Assembly (NCBI RefSeq): GCF_000327385.1
Contig: NW_008710807.1
Coordinates: 517,789 to 581,788, forward strand
Source of the DNA: Lottia gigantea
Lineage: Eukaryota > Mollusca > Gastropoda > Lottiidae
Length of the DNA: 64,000 nucleotides
Direction of reading: 5' to 3'
The position numbers and the translations under genes were made by a program. This document shows, piece after piece, positions 46,890-61,376 of the stretch (the stretch's first letter is position 1; each line of letters opens with the position of its first letter). Below the pieces are notes generated by a model. That model did no database searches and had not been told where the DNA came from. It was given only the letters and a program-made list of their open reading frames with translations.

Positions 46890-49800
46890 TGAAATATTAA
46901 TTGAATATTTGTCAGTTTAAATGTAGACTCTGAAAGTTTCAAGCCTGCTAATACCATACACAGTAGCTGTAGTTAGACGTTGTGCCAATCACCAGTTGAG
47001 TATGTTTGCGAAATAAGGAAAATGGTTATGAGTTCCAAACACAACTCAGTTGCATGAGAATTACATTCAAAGCTTAAAACCACCATTATTTTTTCCCCAA
47101 CCCTACTCAAGTGGTGATTGCATGACGGCAATGTTATGGGTTCAAACGGAACATGCAGATTTTTCAACCAAGTCTTTTCATGATAGTGAAGCAAGTTGGA
47201 CGTACTGATATGGAAATCACATAACTTCAGGGTATGGCCAGAGTTGTTACATCAGGGATTTTCAACCTTTTTCCTTCTTTAACCCCTTTTTCAGGATCCT
47301 TGACTGATTGCATGTTTGTGAATAAGACTGACTGAATAGACCAACTTAAATAATGATTTCCAAAGATTTTATGCTAGACTACAAAGCACCGCATATTTCA
47401 AAATTACCCCTTTACCCTTAGGTTGAAAACCCCTGGGCTACATTAAGTAAAAAGAATAAAGACAGTCTACAGGTGAACATTGATTTAATGTTTGTTTAAA
47501 ACTAGAAGCTATAATAGATAGCGAGATACTGATTGGAATGTCAGCTATAACTAAAATATAATAATAATATATTATAACCTTCTGGTATAATTATTATAAT
47601 TTATATTACATACTTCATTTCTATCTTGAACAATCTCCATATTACATTACAATGAATATTGTCATGCTGAGCCAGCAAATCTTTTCTTATAAAACAGAGA
47701 TTGAAGGCAAAAATATATCATTTTTTCAAGTATATGGCTAATATTGAGGACATTGCCATTATGAATTTGTAACATACCTCAAGGTTTTGATTAATATAAA
47801 TAAATTTTAAGCCAATCTGTGACAAATTTATGAAAATAAATTCTATGCAAATTCAGGAAATGTGTTTCAAAAGAATGGTACAGAAAAGCCAAAATGCATT
47901 GGTTCAAGTTTTTTCATTTAGCTGCAATAAAGACCAGATACAATTTGAACAAAATGCATGAAATATCAATTTTGGCAACCAATTATTTTGAGATCTATGT
48001 CACAGGAAATATATATGAAAGAAACCCAATATCAAACAAAAATTCACAACATTGACCCTGTGAACACATTAAACACGAAAGGTATCGAATGAGGCATAAG
48101 CTGAAGTCATTTGTAATGGAATATGTAGATGATATTATTCGAAACTGTCAAGATATTATTAGCATGTAATACTGCCCTAATTAAAACCCACAATCTAAAC
48201 AGGGAGCTGGTTTTTCAGACTCACCTCCATTGTAGAGATAGAAATTAAAACTTCAGATTTAAAATAATAAGATTTTTCTGTGGTTTTTATTTTAAAATTG
48301 AAGGCTTTATCAACTTTTTCAAATTATAATTTTGTAAATTTTAATCAAAATTTTTAAAAATGTTAAATGATTTTCAATACAGTTATATAGTTGAATTTTT
48401 TTGACACATCTTTCAAAAGAAAATGTATATTTTATATATCTTAAGAGGTAAAGAAAAGAATGTTTTCAAATGATAAATATGTGCTCAATACATCAATAGA
48501 GCTAATGTAGAACAGTTCTTCTTTAAGTCATGCAAATTTCAAAATCATATGCAAATAATGGATATCTTTCTCAAATTTACAATAGTATTCAATCGTTGAA
48601 TTCAAATTCATAGATATTTTAGAATGGTTATAATTTGATAAAGTTTTAAAACCACAGATTTGGGCATAATCTTGTTAAATGTTCTATACCATGCCTTGGT
48701 GGGCCATATTTACAAAAACTTAACTTAAATTTAGAATTCTCATAATTTCATTGGTCAAACACAAAATTAATTTTGAATTTAGTTTTATTAACTAATTAAG
48801 AGTCTTGTATTTCCCCAAAAAATTTAATTTAGTAATTGATTTGGAAATTAGAATAATTAACCAACTATTGTATTTCTCCAAATCAGGAGTTTATCAATTT
48901 AAGTTCAGATTTGTGAATAACGCCCCTGCAAAATAGTACTGGATAATAGAGACATTAAGAAGATACTGCCCTGAATAGCACTTGATAATCAAGTCAAATA
49001 AAAAGATTATAAATTAAAAACTAGATGATAAATAAGGTAGGATTTTTCAGGATAAAATATTTACAATTTTTCATATGACTATCACTCCACTTTCGAGACA
49101 TAATGAAAATGTCGTTAAAAATTGCTAATTTTTTTTTAAAAAATAGATTCTAATTTGATTGTAAATAGCACCTCTCATGTTTAGAACACGAAGCACATGA
49201 ATATCACACACTGGGGATGATTGATAACTCTCCATGGATTCCTACAATCAACCCTGAAAAATCCTTAAATAGCATAAACACACACTAAACATCTAAAGCG
49301 CACCACGTGACATCACACGTGGGAAAAGGCAGATTTTGACAAAATTTCTGGGATAAACGACCAATTAATAAATGCCATAAATTACTTATTTGGAAAAAAT
49401 TTTCAGTTTTAAAAAGATTATAAAAATGTTTTCTGAACATTTTATGTATATTGTGGACAATGATATCATCAATTTGCATCTTGCAAATTTCATTAAGACA
49501 TCTGTGGGTCTTGATTATGCCATAAACAATCCCTAATACACACAAAGTTCAGGAAAAGTCATTACAAACTCTTACAGCAAATCAACTTATGTCATAAATG
49601 CTTAAGCCCATCACAATACGAAATTTTCAAAACTCTACCTTTCCTGAAATAAAACTAAACTGTTTGTCTTAGCATCCTTGATAAGACTTTTTGCAAGCAT
49701 CGTTAACTATAGACCACAAGATATAACTAATCTTAATTAAATGCCCTAAATATAATTCAACACACCGATGGCAATTCTAAATATTTAGCAATATAGGTGA

Positions 49801-52770
49801 AAATGCGTCAGATTTTTCATTAAAAATATTCTTACACTTTGCAATATTCCAGCCAAGACAAGCATTGTTGACCAAGTTTTCAAATAGAATTCATTTTGCA
49901 TTCTAGAGGAATTCACTCATTCAGAGAAAAAATTAAAATCACATGGCACAAAAATTTAGAGGCAAGGTAAAAAGGCAGATGCTTCTTTTGGAAAAATTTC
50001 TCAATGTCACATTCTGGTCTATGAAGTAAGGCATGAAATCAATGAAAACACCTCTTATCTTAATAATGAACTAATCCAAACAAACATATCATCTATGTAT
50101 CAAAAGATATAAATATGCATGTGCAGAAGAGTTCATTACAGAATCAAGGGATGTCAAATGCATGAAACACTATTTCTAACCTTACAAAATGAAGAGTTAA
50201 AAATATCTTCCTATGGCTGAATAAAACCTTTATCATACAAACCAGAAAGTAAATGGAGAGATCTGATTGGAGGGAATATAAACTATGTACACATCGGCCA
50301 ATAATATCGTCTCAATAACATTCTATTATACAAATTATCACATTTAATATCGTAGTTATGGTGACAGGTGATGTTTATAAAATTGTGAAAATGACAAAAA
50401 AAGATACTGGCCGTAAAAATCAGGACATTTAAGATGACCCACTGTTTTAAGCTACCCTTAGCTCTTTCCAAATTTGAAAACTTAACACTTAAATTTGACA
50501 GTTCATTACTCAAATCAAACAGAATTTAGTTTTTTTTGAAGAGAGCCAGATGCCTTGATCCAAATGGCATAACTTCTTACATGGTCAAGACTAAATTCTG
50601 GTTTTACAAAACAATTGAACGATAAATGCCCTTTTATAAATCTTAAGGCAACGAAGTAATACATAATCTTACCTATCTAAAGAAATACTTAAATGAATGG
50701 AGTTTTACGTCCTACTCTTCTGCACCTAATTTGACTAATGAAGAGAGGCAACATCATGCAGTGTACAATGAGAGTAATTTTACCAGGACACCAGCATTAA
50801 CCTACTTTTTTTGGCTTTCCATCTGTCAAAGTTGAGACATACTGATGCAGAATTAACTAATCATTTGGTTCATAACAGTTGCTTTTTAAAAAACGACTGA
50901 AAAAATATTTTGAACTTAACTAAAGACTATGTATAACAAAGGGGTCAGAGCTGTCAAAATTTCTCAAAGATAATACATAAAGAACAACTTTTGATTTCTA
51001 ACAATTTACCTATCGTTCAGAACTTAGTGCTTACATACAATTCTGATAACAATGTTTGAACAATTTCGATACCAAGGTTTTTGCACCGATAAATGACTGC
51101 CATGATTGAAATAACTAATGGATTATCAAAGTGATGAAAAGTATAATGAAGTATTATGATTCATGGTATATCAACAATATTCAATATTATTACTATACCA
51201 TATGACTGATATGACATGAGTCCTTGCTAAGGATATATAGTAAAATATTCATTTTTATAAAAAGATCACATTTTTTTTACCCTGCCCTTAAAAAGTTTGT
51301 ATTGTGACTTATTGAAGGTGGATTTCTAATGAATGACAAAGTTTGTTCGCATCTCAAATAGTAAGGAAATGGTGTGATGCATGGATGAAAGAAGTCTACA
51401 CCCAAAGCAGCTACCACGCCTCACATTTTTTTGGGATTTATCATTAAATCCATTAAGGTCAAAAAAGACATCTCATCAATTGCGCCCGAAATTTAAAATT
51501 GGGGTCTATGTTCAATGGCTTAATTCAAACATGGCTTCTCCTATGGTCAACCTATTCTAGTGTCTTGATGTTGATTAAATACTTATGGCATACCATAATC
51601 TAACAAGAAAGCATGGTTTGATTAGCATGGTAACGGTGTAAACTCTTTAGTCAACCTATACTTGGAGCCTGAAGCCCATCAGCTTTGAACAGATACCAAA
51701 ACTATTTGATACATGACGCATGACTTTGATTAGCATGTGAAGAGTTTAAAATCCTTGGTCAAGCTAACTGTTAAGTCGTGAAGCCAATCAAAATCGCATG
51801 AAACAGGACATGATTGGAATAAATAGAAAGAAAAGCATGCAACTATATAATACAATGGACATTATTTTTTACCCGTAGCACATCTGATGCATTTCAAAAT
51901 AGACAATAAAATAATGATAGGTTGGTCCAAACATATCTTAAAACTTTGGTAGTCTGAAGTCATGTTTTTCCTTGGAATGAAAGCTCTTTTAATAGATCTT
52001 TTTTAACAAAAATATTTTTCAAATCTTAATGATTTCGACCAAAATTATGACAAAATTTCGAAATCTGGGTTAAAAAAGAGTTAATATTTTGCCACACCCT
52101 TTTTGTTTTTTTTCGATCCAAATGAAAGAGGAGCAAACTCGAAATTTAACAGATGCAAATAGGAGATAAAACTAGCACCAAAAGACAAAACCCTCCAAGA
52201 TTCCAAAAGGCATGAAAAAATTCATATTCAGACTACCAATAAGTTGTGTCCTAAAATAATGGCATCACATATTAAAAATAAAAGTTTCGGGAACATCAAA
52301 AGTGCTAGGCTGTGATCACATATAATTATGGTAAATCTTAAATAACATAAATTAATTCTGTGGCACCAATCAAAAAGTTAAAATTAGAATAAAAGCTTTG
52401 AATTCCATTACGGTATATAGAATTGATGCTCTTGGTAAAATATCATGAAGTGAACTGCATGCTGTATTCTAAAAGGCAGCTTATCAGAAGATTTTCAGCT
52501 AACCTTCCTTGAAACAATCCAAAATAAAACTATTTTAGAAAACATTATCTATACATATACCACTATATCTTTTTGATTAGCAAGTTTCGAAACTATTTCA
52601 GTCAATTTCTATGAATAAATCCAATCAAAATCCGAACATTTCTTTTAAAACTTGATTTTCGGAAATATTTTAAAGATTCACACATACTAAATTTATCCAA
52701 GAGCATCAGAGTAATGACAAATTGCCTCCATTCCGACCGAGTCCTTTAAAAACACGTAAAACACAGTTCA
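46890..52770. other. Intergenic, AT-rich, few repeats
   Basis: No supported gene over about 5.9 kb. It contains a tRNA-like SINE fragment (about 47100-47180), a CCAAT-MITE relative (about 48700-48930), a degraded TTAA palindrome (about 49417-49570) and a reverse SINE piece (about 50695-50840). The right end probably includes the 3' untranslated region of the BTG gene. Confidence 0.5.
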
Positions 52771-52778
52771 TCACAATA

Positions 52779-53904
52779 CTAGGCTTTGGACACAGTAATG
52801 TTTGATTTTTTACATGCCCAATGAAACCTGTCATGGGAGCCACTATCAGAATCGGAATCGGATGACTTGGAGCTGGATCCTTTCTTGTAATTTTTTCTGT
52901 TGAGATTTTTGTTGTAAGAGGAATAACCGTGACTCGAATGCTGCTGTTGCTGCCAGTGAACCTGATCGTTAACGAGGGTGAAGGATTGGTTGTGATATTG
53001 ATGGACCTTGTTATGAAGCTGATTAAAATTATTATTGGTGTTAGAATAATAATTTCTTGAACCCATGATGTGAAGACTTTGTTGTTTGCTTCGCTCCACT
53101 AAATCTTCCAGATCTATCGTATGAGCTTTGTTATCAGTTCGTCCATTTTTAAATGAGGCCACGAGACAACAGGCACCTGTAGTTTCACCAAATCTACAAG
53201 AAAAAATATTCAAAATATTAAATATAAATTGCAAAAAAACTTACTACAAAAACCCAACAAATGCAAATTCAAGAGCTTCCATAGACCTCAAAATATAGGT
53301 CAAAAAAAGAAAGAAACAAAAATGAAGGACGACTTAGTTTCACAAAGGATCCACCAGCTTGACTTTTACCAAACCTCTTGGAAATGAATTATCCGTATCA
53401 ATTTTCATCTGGGTCAACTGGCTTATTGAGACTCTTCACACGCTAATTGCTATCCACAACCACAATATTTTGACGTAACCTAACACTAGCTGTTCCAGTC
53501 TGTCCTTTCATACATCTGACAAGAAGCTTGACTTGCTCCAGAACTTCATTTCAACAGAGAGAATTGGAAATAATTAAAAGATTTGCCACACACCTGCAAT
53601 AAACCTCATCAGGATCCACCCATAAAGTCATTTCACTTGGCATATTTAAATCCCAGAATTTCAAACCACATTTTTTAGCTGCTTGTTCCAGCACATCGTC
53701 CTTAGGATCACAGGGGTTGATTCGAATACATCTGTAACCTTGACCTTTAAATGGTTTATCTGCGTACCAATGGTTTCTGAATCGACTCACTAATATGGTG
53801 GAGAGACATGAAGAAAATTCATCAATTTTAGAATTTGATAAATTGTCATTCATCTGCACAAGTCTCTTGACAAACACAACAGCTGCAGCAATTTCTTCCC
53901 TCAT
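52779..53904 (-). CDS. BTG3: BTG3/BTG4-type antiproliferative protein (BTG/Tob family)
   Basis: BTG/Tob proteins bind the CAF1/CNOT7 deadenylase and promote mRNA decay, restraining cell growth. Coding exons 53904-53594 and 53193-52779 join (phase 2, ..VYCAG|A) to 241 residues, near the 252 of human BTG3. The BTG domain covers about residues 1-120: MREEIAAAVVF at the start, box A with NHWYADKPFKGQGYRCIRIN (about 44-63), box B with MPSEMTLWVDPDEV (about 88-101). The extension FGETTG..CCLVASFKN is like BTG3 (FGEKN..VASF) rather than BTG1/2 or Tob. The rest is an Asn/Gln/His/Ser-rich tail with a short SDSDSDSGS run. The ATG at 53904 fits the family's start, though the frame is open back to the acceptor (53940-53942), so a few more residues from an upstream exon cannot be excluded. 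Confidence 0.93.
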
Positions 53905-54766
53905 ATTGTCTATTTTTTTTTTGTTCGAATTCACACTTTCTGAAAGAAAAAAAAAAAAAAAAAATCAAGGTGTTAATAACATGGGAACAATTCAATTCAA
54001 CCCATGGCCTAACACTATTTACACCAAAATTTTATGACCGAGAAGATGCCTTATTCCATGCTAGGTTGTTACTCTGAATCAATACAATTCACACCATTAG
54101 ATTTTGAAATTTAAATCATTGTTTTCGTAAGCTAAACTTTTTTTTTTCCATGTCATATTTGAGAGGTAGAGGAATGATGATGATTGTTAAATATTTGATA
54201 AATATTTGACACTAGTGAGCTTGTGTTGGCTCAAAAAATTTTATAATCAATTTGACATGTTATATTTTGAGATTAAACAGCTGTTTGCAAACGACAGCTA
54301 TGTTAATCTAACCCAGAACCAAATTAGCAACTCAATGTTTGAACTTGACCCAGTAATTTTCCACATCTAATTCTAGATCTACTCCTACTCACTCACCACT
54401 AGGCTATTCCAGTTTACACCAGTTATCTTCACACAATCCTCACCTAAAACACAAAAATACAAACAGATGATCAATTTGATTGAAAATACCTCAAAGGCTT
54501 TATGATTTTCGATCCTAATATACAACAGAGTACTTTTCCTGGCCCCAATATTTTATGTGATTTTTCATTTGCTAAAAATCGGCCATTTTTAATGACTTTC
54601 TCCGCCTTCATTTTGTTGACAAAATTTAATCAAAATTTGTAACAAAATGTCTGAAAAATATTGACTCAAATTCTCTGAGTACCTTTAGTGTACTCAGTAA
54701 GTGAAAGACAGGTCAAAAGAAAGAAGATCGAACTTAAAAATTTGTAGATTTTTGCTTATTTCCGTT

Positions 54767-54935
54767 ACTTACAAACCTTTCCTCCGTCTAGAATATCTGC
54801 TGCCGATGACGCAGTTTGTTTTGGTCATAGATCCATTAACCAATCAGATTTTGGGTTTTCCGAAAGCGACACCTAGGAAATTTCCAGAAACAAGGGCATC
54901 TATTCATGCAAAGACATACAGACCACAAATACACT
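54767..54935 (-). promoter_or_regulatory. Candidate leader exon and promoter of the BTG gene
   Basis: A strong donor on the - strand (TTT|GTAAGT, exon end at 54773) is preceded by CpG-containing sequence and a CCAAT-type element (CTGATTGGTTAATGG, about 54835-54848). The BTG coding exon has an acceptor before its ATG, so a noncoding first exon must lie upstream, and this is the best candidate seen. Confidence 0.3.
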
Positions 54936-55154
54936 TTAATTAAGGGGAGACTACAAATGTTTCAGACTACAAAAGTTAAATTGCAGACACAGCTATAAAA
55001 ATGTAGAAAGTAAAACCAAGGAGAATGACAATGTAAATTGTTGAAACGTTGTGTACAAGGAACACCAGAAGTTATACACGATACAACAAAATGTGTTTTG
55101 CAAATCGCTTAGACCTATTTGTATAAAGTTGAAATGCATATTTATTACAACTTT

Positions 55155-55640
55155 ACTCACTAACAGTGAGTAATTTTTCCAGCAGTGATTATTTTACAAG
55201 CAGTGATTACATTACTCACTGTTAATACTCTACTCTGCCAGTAGTGACTACTGTATTCAGAGTGATTAGTTTACCAGCAGTAATTAGTTTATCAGTAGTG
55301 ATTAGTTTACCAGCAGTGATTAATTCAACAGCACCGACTACTCCAGCAGTGACTACTGTACCCAGAGTGATTATTTTTCCTCTCAGTGATTAATTCATCA
55401 GTTGTGACTATTTTACCAGTAGTGACTACTTTACCAGTAGTGACAAATGTTCTCAGAGCGATTATTTTACCAACAGTGATTACTTTACTAGTATAGTGAT
55501 TAGTTTACCAGCAGTGATTACTTTATCATTAGTGATTACTTTACCAGCAGCGACTACTCAATACCCACAGCAACTACTCTACTCAGTGATTACTTAACTT
55601 ACCGCAATTATTTAATTCACAATGACTATTCTATATTACT
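55155..55640. repeat. 18-bp tandem array
   Basis: Irregular copies of an 18-base unit close to CAGCAGTGATTACTTTAC, roughly 25 copies, with variants (CAGTAGTGATTAGTTTAC, ..GTGACTACTGTAC). No open frame of note. Not a CRISPR array: the units are contiguous and have no unique spacers. Confidence 0.85.
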
Positions 55641-56373
55641 TTACCAAATACCGAAAACCCAATCAAGCTGATATGTGTCTTGGAGGGCAAGTGAAAAAAT
55701 GATCTGTTCGACGATAAAATGAAATAGTAGAAAATAAAATAATTACATACAGTTACAATATATTATGTCGTATATATTATACCGGTATGTCTGATTTGCC
55801 GTTAGGGCTGTTTTTTTTTTTTTGACGTAAGCTGCTCATTTTTTAAGTCAGATAACCAGTATATCCCCGGCATTTCCTTCAGGCCAAACCGGAGCAGAAA
55901 ATTAGGATCTAAATTGTTTTTTATCATATACCTTTTGTTTGGTTTTGACCTCGACCATCCATTAAACGATTTATCGTAAAAGTTCTTCTTGCATTCTACC
56001 ACAGATTCAGCTCTAAGGAAACTGCCGAAGATTACCGAATAGGCCTACATATTTTCAGATAAGGCCTATTATAAGAGTCATTCAACGACTGTTTTCCAGA
56101 ACGCCAAAATATGTCTGCACTTGCTCTTATAATTTGCATTACGAACTCAAACCAAACACAAAATATATCCTATATAAAGAAGGGCAAATTAAAGACACCT
56201 GAACCCCCTCCCTATATAATATATTTGTCTTGACAGAAGATGGGTAATATTTTGACAGTAGTGTAAGAGTTTATAATAAAATTAGATTATTTATTCCGAG
56301 GTACAATAACCCACTTTCTTCTCAGTATACACTACCAGTAGATGTAGGCTTTATTAGTTCACGTGTCTTGGCC

Positions 56374-56578
56374 AGGACGGATCGTCAACCAGGTAGGACA
56401 GTTTCTGATTTTTCTTTCTAAAAGAGAATTTAAAAACCAATGCATGTCTGTAGGCTAGGTCGGGTCGTCAACCAGGTAGGAAAATTTCTGATTCTCTGAT
56501 TTTCTTCCCAAAAGAGTATTCAAAAACCAATACATGTCTATAGGCTAGGACAGGCCGTCACTAAGGTAGGACAGTTTC
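56374..56578. repeat. Tandem repeat of about 95 bp, just over two copies
   Basis: The segment GTCAACCAGGTAGGA..GTTTCTGATT..CAAAAACCAAT.CATGTCT.TAGGCTAGG is present at about 56386 and again at about 56467, with a third start (GGCCGTCACTAAGGTAGGACAGTTTC) near 56555. Confidence 0.75.
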
Positions 56579-57059
56579 GGAAATATTTAGTTCAAAACCA
56601 GCTACAGATTATAGCCTATGCAGACAAGTTAGAAACACTAGCCGCAGGGCGTGGTGCGAGGATCTATGGGAGTCAGGGATCGTACGACTTTGATTACAAT
56701 TTTTTTTTGAACGAATATTGAAGAATATATTAGACTAAACCCGATAAGAAAATTTAGTATATGTAGGGCAAGGGTAAGGAACAAGCAGGAAGAGCCTATT
56801 TGGGCATTAGGGTGGGGGCCCTAGGAAACATATTGACCTGAGGGCCCTGACCGCTTCAGCATGTCACTTTAATTTGCTACTTTCGCATTTAAATCCCAGC
56901 AATCCCAGTGATTTCATGTTTACTCGGTGCCGTCTCTTTAATGGGGTACGATAATATTCAGATGTTTATCTACATGCACTTTTTTATTCAGCACAACGAG
57001 ATAAGTCGACCTCTTTATACTGTACATTGATACAGATACTGCACATATTAATGAATAAA

Positions 57060-57430
57060 CCGAAACATCTGCCTCTATTCCAGCCTCTGATAGCTATTTT
57101 GAAGTTGTCGGCTGAAGTGGAGGCAGAAAAACTAGGCCTTGTTGTATGGATATTTCCCGCACCGATTTAAATCGGATCCACCAAACCAAGATATAATATT
57201 CGGAAAGATGGATATTTGTGAGGTTCCGTCATACCATCATTTTCTTTCTATATAGTATCATTTTCGTCACGTGTGCAGTTTCCATCAAAGCTTTTTTGAA
57301 CAAAACCGATCTCTCGTCGACTTAAAAAAGCCAAAAGTTCAAGGGTCACCAAGTTACGTGATACTAACAATACGAAAGTTATGATGATACCCGATCTATC
57401 CGAAGTTTGAACAGAGGCAGATGTTTCGGA
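57060..57430. mobile_element. MITE with CGAAACATCTGCCTCT terminal inverted repeats
   Basis: The left end, 57061-57076, and the right end, 57413-57428, are exact inverse copies of 16 bases. Internal sequence (TTCCAGCCTCTGATAGC, GAGGCAGAAAAACTAGGCC, TTTAAATCGGATC) recurs at about 2890-3055 and 35488-35600. No coding capacity. Family not identified. Confidence 0.7.
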
Positions 57431-59421
57431 CTAGTTGATGATATAGGATCGAATAGATTCAAGTCAAAACATTGAAAGTCTTCAGATAAGACACGGAACA
57501 CGCCTTAGGATTTCCAGGTGTAAATATTTACATTTGTCTTTTGTTTAGGAAACACCGAGAGATTAGCATTCGCCATTTTTTGTGCTGAGTTGTGAATTTT
57601 GACAAGTGAAAATCAAATTTAAGGTAAGGTGATAGTTTTCTATGCTTATTTGAAGCTATATGTCATTTACAAGGGTATACCAATATACTTTGTGGCGACG
57701 CCAGTGTGGGTACAGGGTGGGTGGGGGTGGGGGTGATTTGCAACCCCAATTTTTTACCCCAACTTAATTTTTGACAAATTCAAGAATGTGATTTTAATGC
57801 GTTTTTACCCCATATATCATATTGTAAGAATGATCCAAATCAATTCAAATTTTCGAAAATTTTCTTGAGAATACCCTTTCAGATGCTCCATGAGGGGCTT
57901 GTGACTATGGAATTTTGAATTCAGTCTAGACAATCCCCCCCCCCCCCCATTTTATTAGTCTGCCCCCTATTTGTACCCACAGTCAATGAATATTCTTGTA
58001 GAAATTCACCAGTCTAGACAGAGTCCTAGCAACCGTTATTTTTGACCACATGAGAAAGATATTAATCCCGACCCAGCCAGTACCCCCCACCCCAAAGGGA
58101 ATATATTATAAAGTGCAAAATGCATACACATATTCACACCATCTGAATGCATATATCATGATAACATGTTATTTTGGGTTGTTATCTATGAACTATGAAT
58201 TTATACTGTGTATCGGTGTTTTGTTACATATTTTAATATTTCAATATTTCAATATACAAAATAATTCACTAAAGGTATCTTGTCCCTGAATTCAGGTTAA
58301 TGTAAGGCCGAAAGCCAATACATGCAATATCAGACATCCTTCCGTTAATTTTAAACTCCAAAGCTAATTAAATAGTATACGAAAACTTTTTAAGTTGCTT
58401 GAATATGCTATTTAGAGGTAGAAAACTACTGTACAGATTTAAGTAAAATAAACCTCTAATCGTAGAGAAATATGTCTCCCAGCTAAAACGCAAAATACCA
58501 AAAAACTGATTAATTAACAATTAGAACTCTCCGTTTTTAATTAACCCTTTTTTTATCTAGAAGATATATAATATAAAAAGCATACTTTAGAAATATTTTC
58601 AGGTATAATTTACCACGTTTTGATAATGAAAATATTGCATACATCTCCTTTAAGTCTATTGTCAAGTTACTGCATATTTCAATTATAGAGGATGGATTGT
58701 TTACTGTTTTATTCATTGTTATTGGTTACTGGCATTCCATTATATACAGCAAAACAAAATAATATTTCGCTTGGAAAACTCGTGTCAACTTGAATATACC
58801 TGAACAAAACAAGGCATTCTTTATGTCGAGATAACATTCCTTTGTCAGTGCTTTCTGGTTGCATTAACATTATATTAAAGGAATGTAGCCGTCTAAAAAA
58901 AAAACTCAATTCATTCATGGAATTGTCTTTAACATGTGGAATTAGGTTTTGAATTGGCTTTAGATACGGAATATGGTTTGACAGAATTTTACGCTAATGA
59001 TATTGAAGGGTTTTTGCGATAGTGACGTCATAAAACGCTTAGGTTTAGTGGTATTGCAAGAGCCGCAGATGTCTGACTGAAAATTAAAATGGTGCAAATT
59101 GTTGGTATCAGTGTCGCTGACCTGTTCACTATCACTTTAATAAATATATATATATTAGCTATGGCAAAGATACCTTTGACATTGCTTTTAATACTTGCCA
59201 TTAGAGTCGACAGATATACTTTTATCATAATGGCGGCCAAACATATCTCAGATATACTCATGGTTAAAAAACAATCAGATCTTCATGGTGTGATGCAAGA
59301 CAGAGAAAGAGGAATGTCGGTAATGGAGTCAGGTACATTGTAAACAGTCGAATCTGTTTTTATATTTTTCTGTAATTTCTACCAGACGCCCAGATCTCGC
59401 TCCCAGCATCAACAAAACTGT

Positions 59422-59810
59422 TTTCAATATTGCGTGCCATAAAATTCCAGTTTAAGTTTTTTTGTATTGTGTTTTGTTGGGATTTATAACAGAATCTCAC
59501 AAGTTTTATTTTTCAATATTGCGTGCCATAAAATTCCAGTAAAGATTTTTTGTATTGTGTTAAATTGCAAATCAAAACGGAATTTCTGACACTTTTGAGA
59601 TTTTTTTTTACATCTTTGCCTTATGATAGTAACTAGGACCAATTTCAGAAAGTTTGTGCTGTGTTCGTTTCATTGACTTTCTTGTAATATGACGATCTGT
59701 AATGTACGGTGGCTGATGGCGGACAATTCGCAATATCGCATGTTCGCATAGTGAAATTATTGGAGACCAATTTCAGAAAGTTTGTGCTGTGTTCGCTTCA
59801 TGGATTTTCT
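59422..59810. repeat. Two local duplications
   Basis: CAATATTGCGTGCCATAAAATTCCAGT occurs at about 59427 and 59515, and ACCAATTTCAGAAAGTTTGTGCTGTGTTCG at about 59638 and 59764. They are simple direct repeats without a recognisable element. Confidence 0.6.
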
Positions 59811-61376
59811 TTTAATTGTGCCTTTCTTAGTTACTATAGTTATTCCGTTTGACATTGGTAAGTAATGTCAAGTTGACAAACCTATATACCAAATAAAGAT
59901 CATTAGCCCTGTTGACTCTTTGACAGAGGTACCGAGTTGTCAAACCCAGATACCTATATAACAACATTAGCTATGTGCACTCTCTCAAACGATTAAAGGT
60001 TGTATTGTTTGCTATGTAAGCTACTACATGAAATGAATAAAAAATTATTTAGTTTGACATGTTACTATTCCTATGTTAAAAAGACTAATATCCTGAATTT
60101 TGTTGCCTTTCCACGATATTAATTGCATGTATAAACTTCAAACTAAAATACATTATTACATCTGTTATCTCCCAATGACTGTAATCTTCTGTTTTAATTC
60201 TCAACTAGTTCAGTTACATCTTATTTTAATTGAGTGACATTTTTTGTTTAACACTATCACCTGTTAGATTGTTTCTTATTCGTAACATTTAGTGCTAATA
60301 AATTCTGATAACAAGGGCAAAAACTCTGGCACTATACGTGAAATATTTAGTTATATAATGAATTAGTTCTATTTTCTTACTGCTATTATGTTCAGTACTG
60401 CTCAAAGACATCTAACTAACTTAGGTGTACCTTACTATGAGCCAAAAATCTCAACCCAAAAATTTTAGATTTAAATACTTGAATAATACACATATATGAT
60501 GTCACCAGTAACAAAATTAAGGATAAATTGCTGAAAATATAAGAATTAACCTTCGTCTGATAATATATCAATAAATGCCTTAGCTAAAACACAGCAGATG
60601 GGGTAGCCTCTTTTTAACAAGTCTACTAGATCCACTGCTGCATCTTCACAACATCAAGGTATTACGAACACCATGATGGTAATAATACTTTGACAGTGTG
60701 AAGATGTCTTTACTGTTGACTGTAAGGAAATATAAACTGAACGTTTAAGGAAATGTGACATCAACAGTTAAAGAATTGTTGTTTTTTTATTTATATATAA
60801 AGTCAAAATAAGATTTAATATCATCTGTCAAGACATTACATGTACCGTATAAATCTTATGTCATAAAACTGTAATTACAATACCACCAAAACCCGTTATA
60901 TACTGTGAAAAAAACTAATAAAATTTCAAATTTAGACGACATTAGTGACATCAAGAAATTATTTTTTGAATAAATTTTTCAGGTAAATCCTGTTGACGTA
61001 GGTGCATTTGAAATGCACCTATGAACACATATGTTTGACTTTTATGTGAATTCTTTAGTATAAAGTACGTGCTTTTTAGGGAATAGTTCAACCAAAGGTT
61101 TTTTGGAGCTGTAGCTGCTTGGTTTTGAAAGCTTGTAACGCAGGTAGGCTAAGAATTAATTTTGTTGATAACGAAGTTCTCGAATAGTTTCTAACAAATT
61201 TTTAAAAACTTATGAAACTATTTTAATTATGTTGATATTTTTTGCTCATAATGTTTTATGGTCTGTATTTAATTGCGGTATGATATAGCACAGCGAATTA
61301 CCAAAATGGTGTTACTCTATGCCGTTCAATGACGTAGTCTGATTCACTTATTTAACGGCGACGTTGCCATCAGTAA

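Noticed and set aside
59089-59343. 84-codon hydrophobic open frame
   Set aside because: It begins inside a MITE arm and continues into AT-rich sequence; hydrophobicity follows from T-rich codons.
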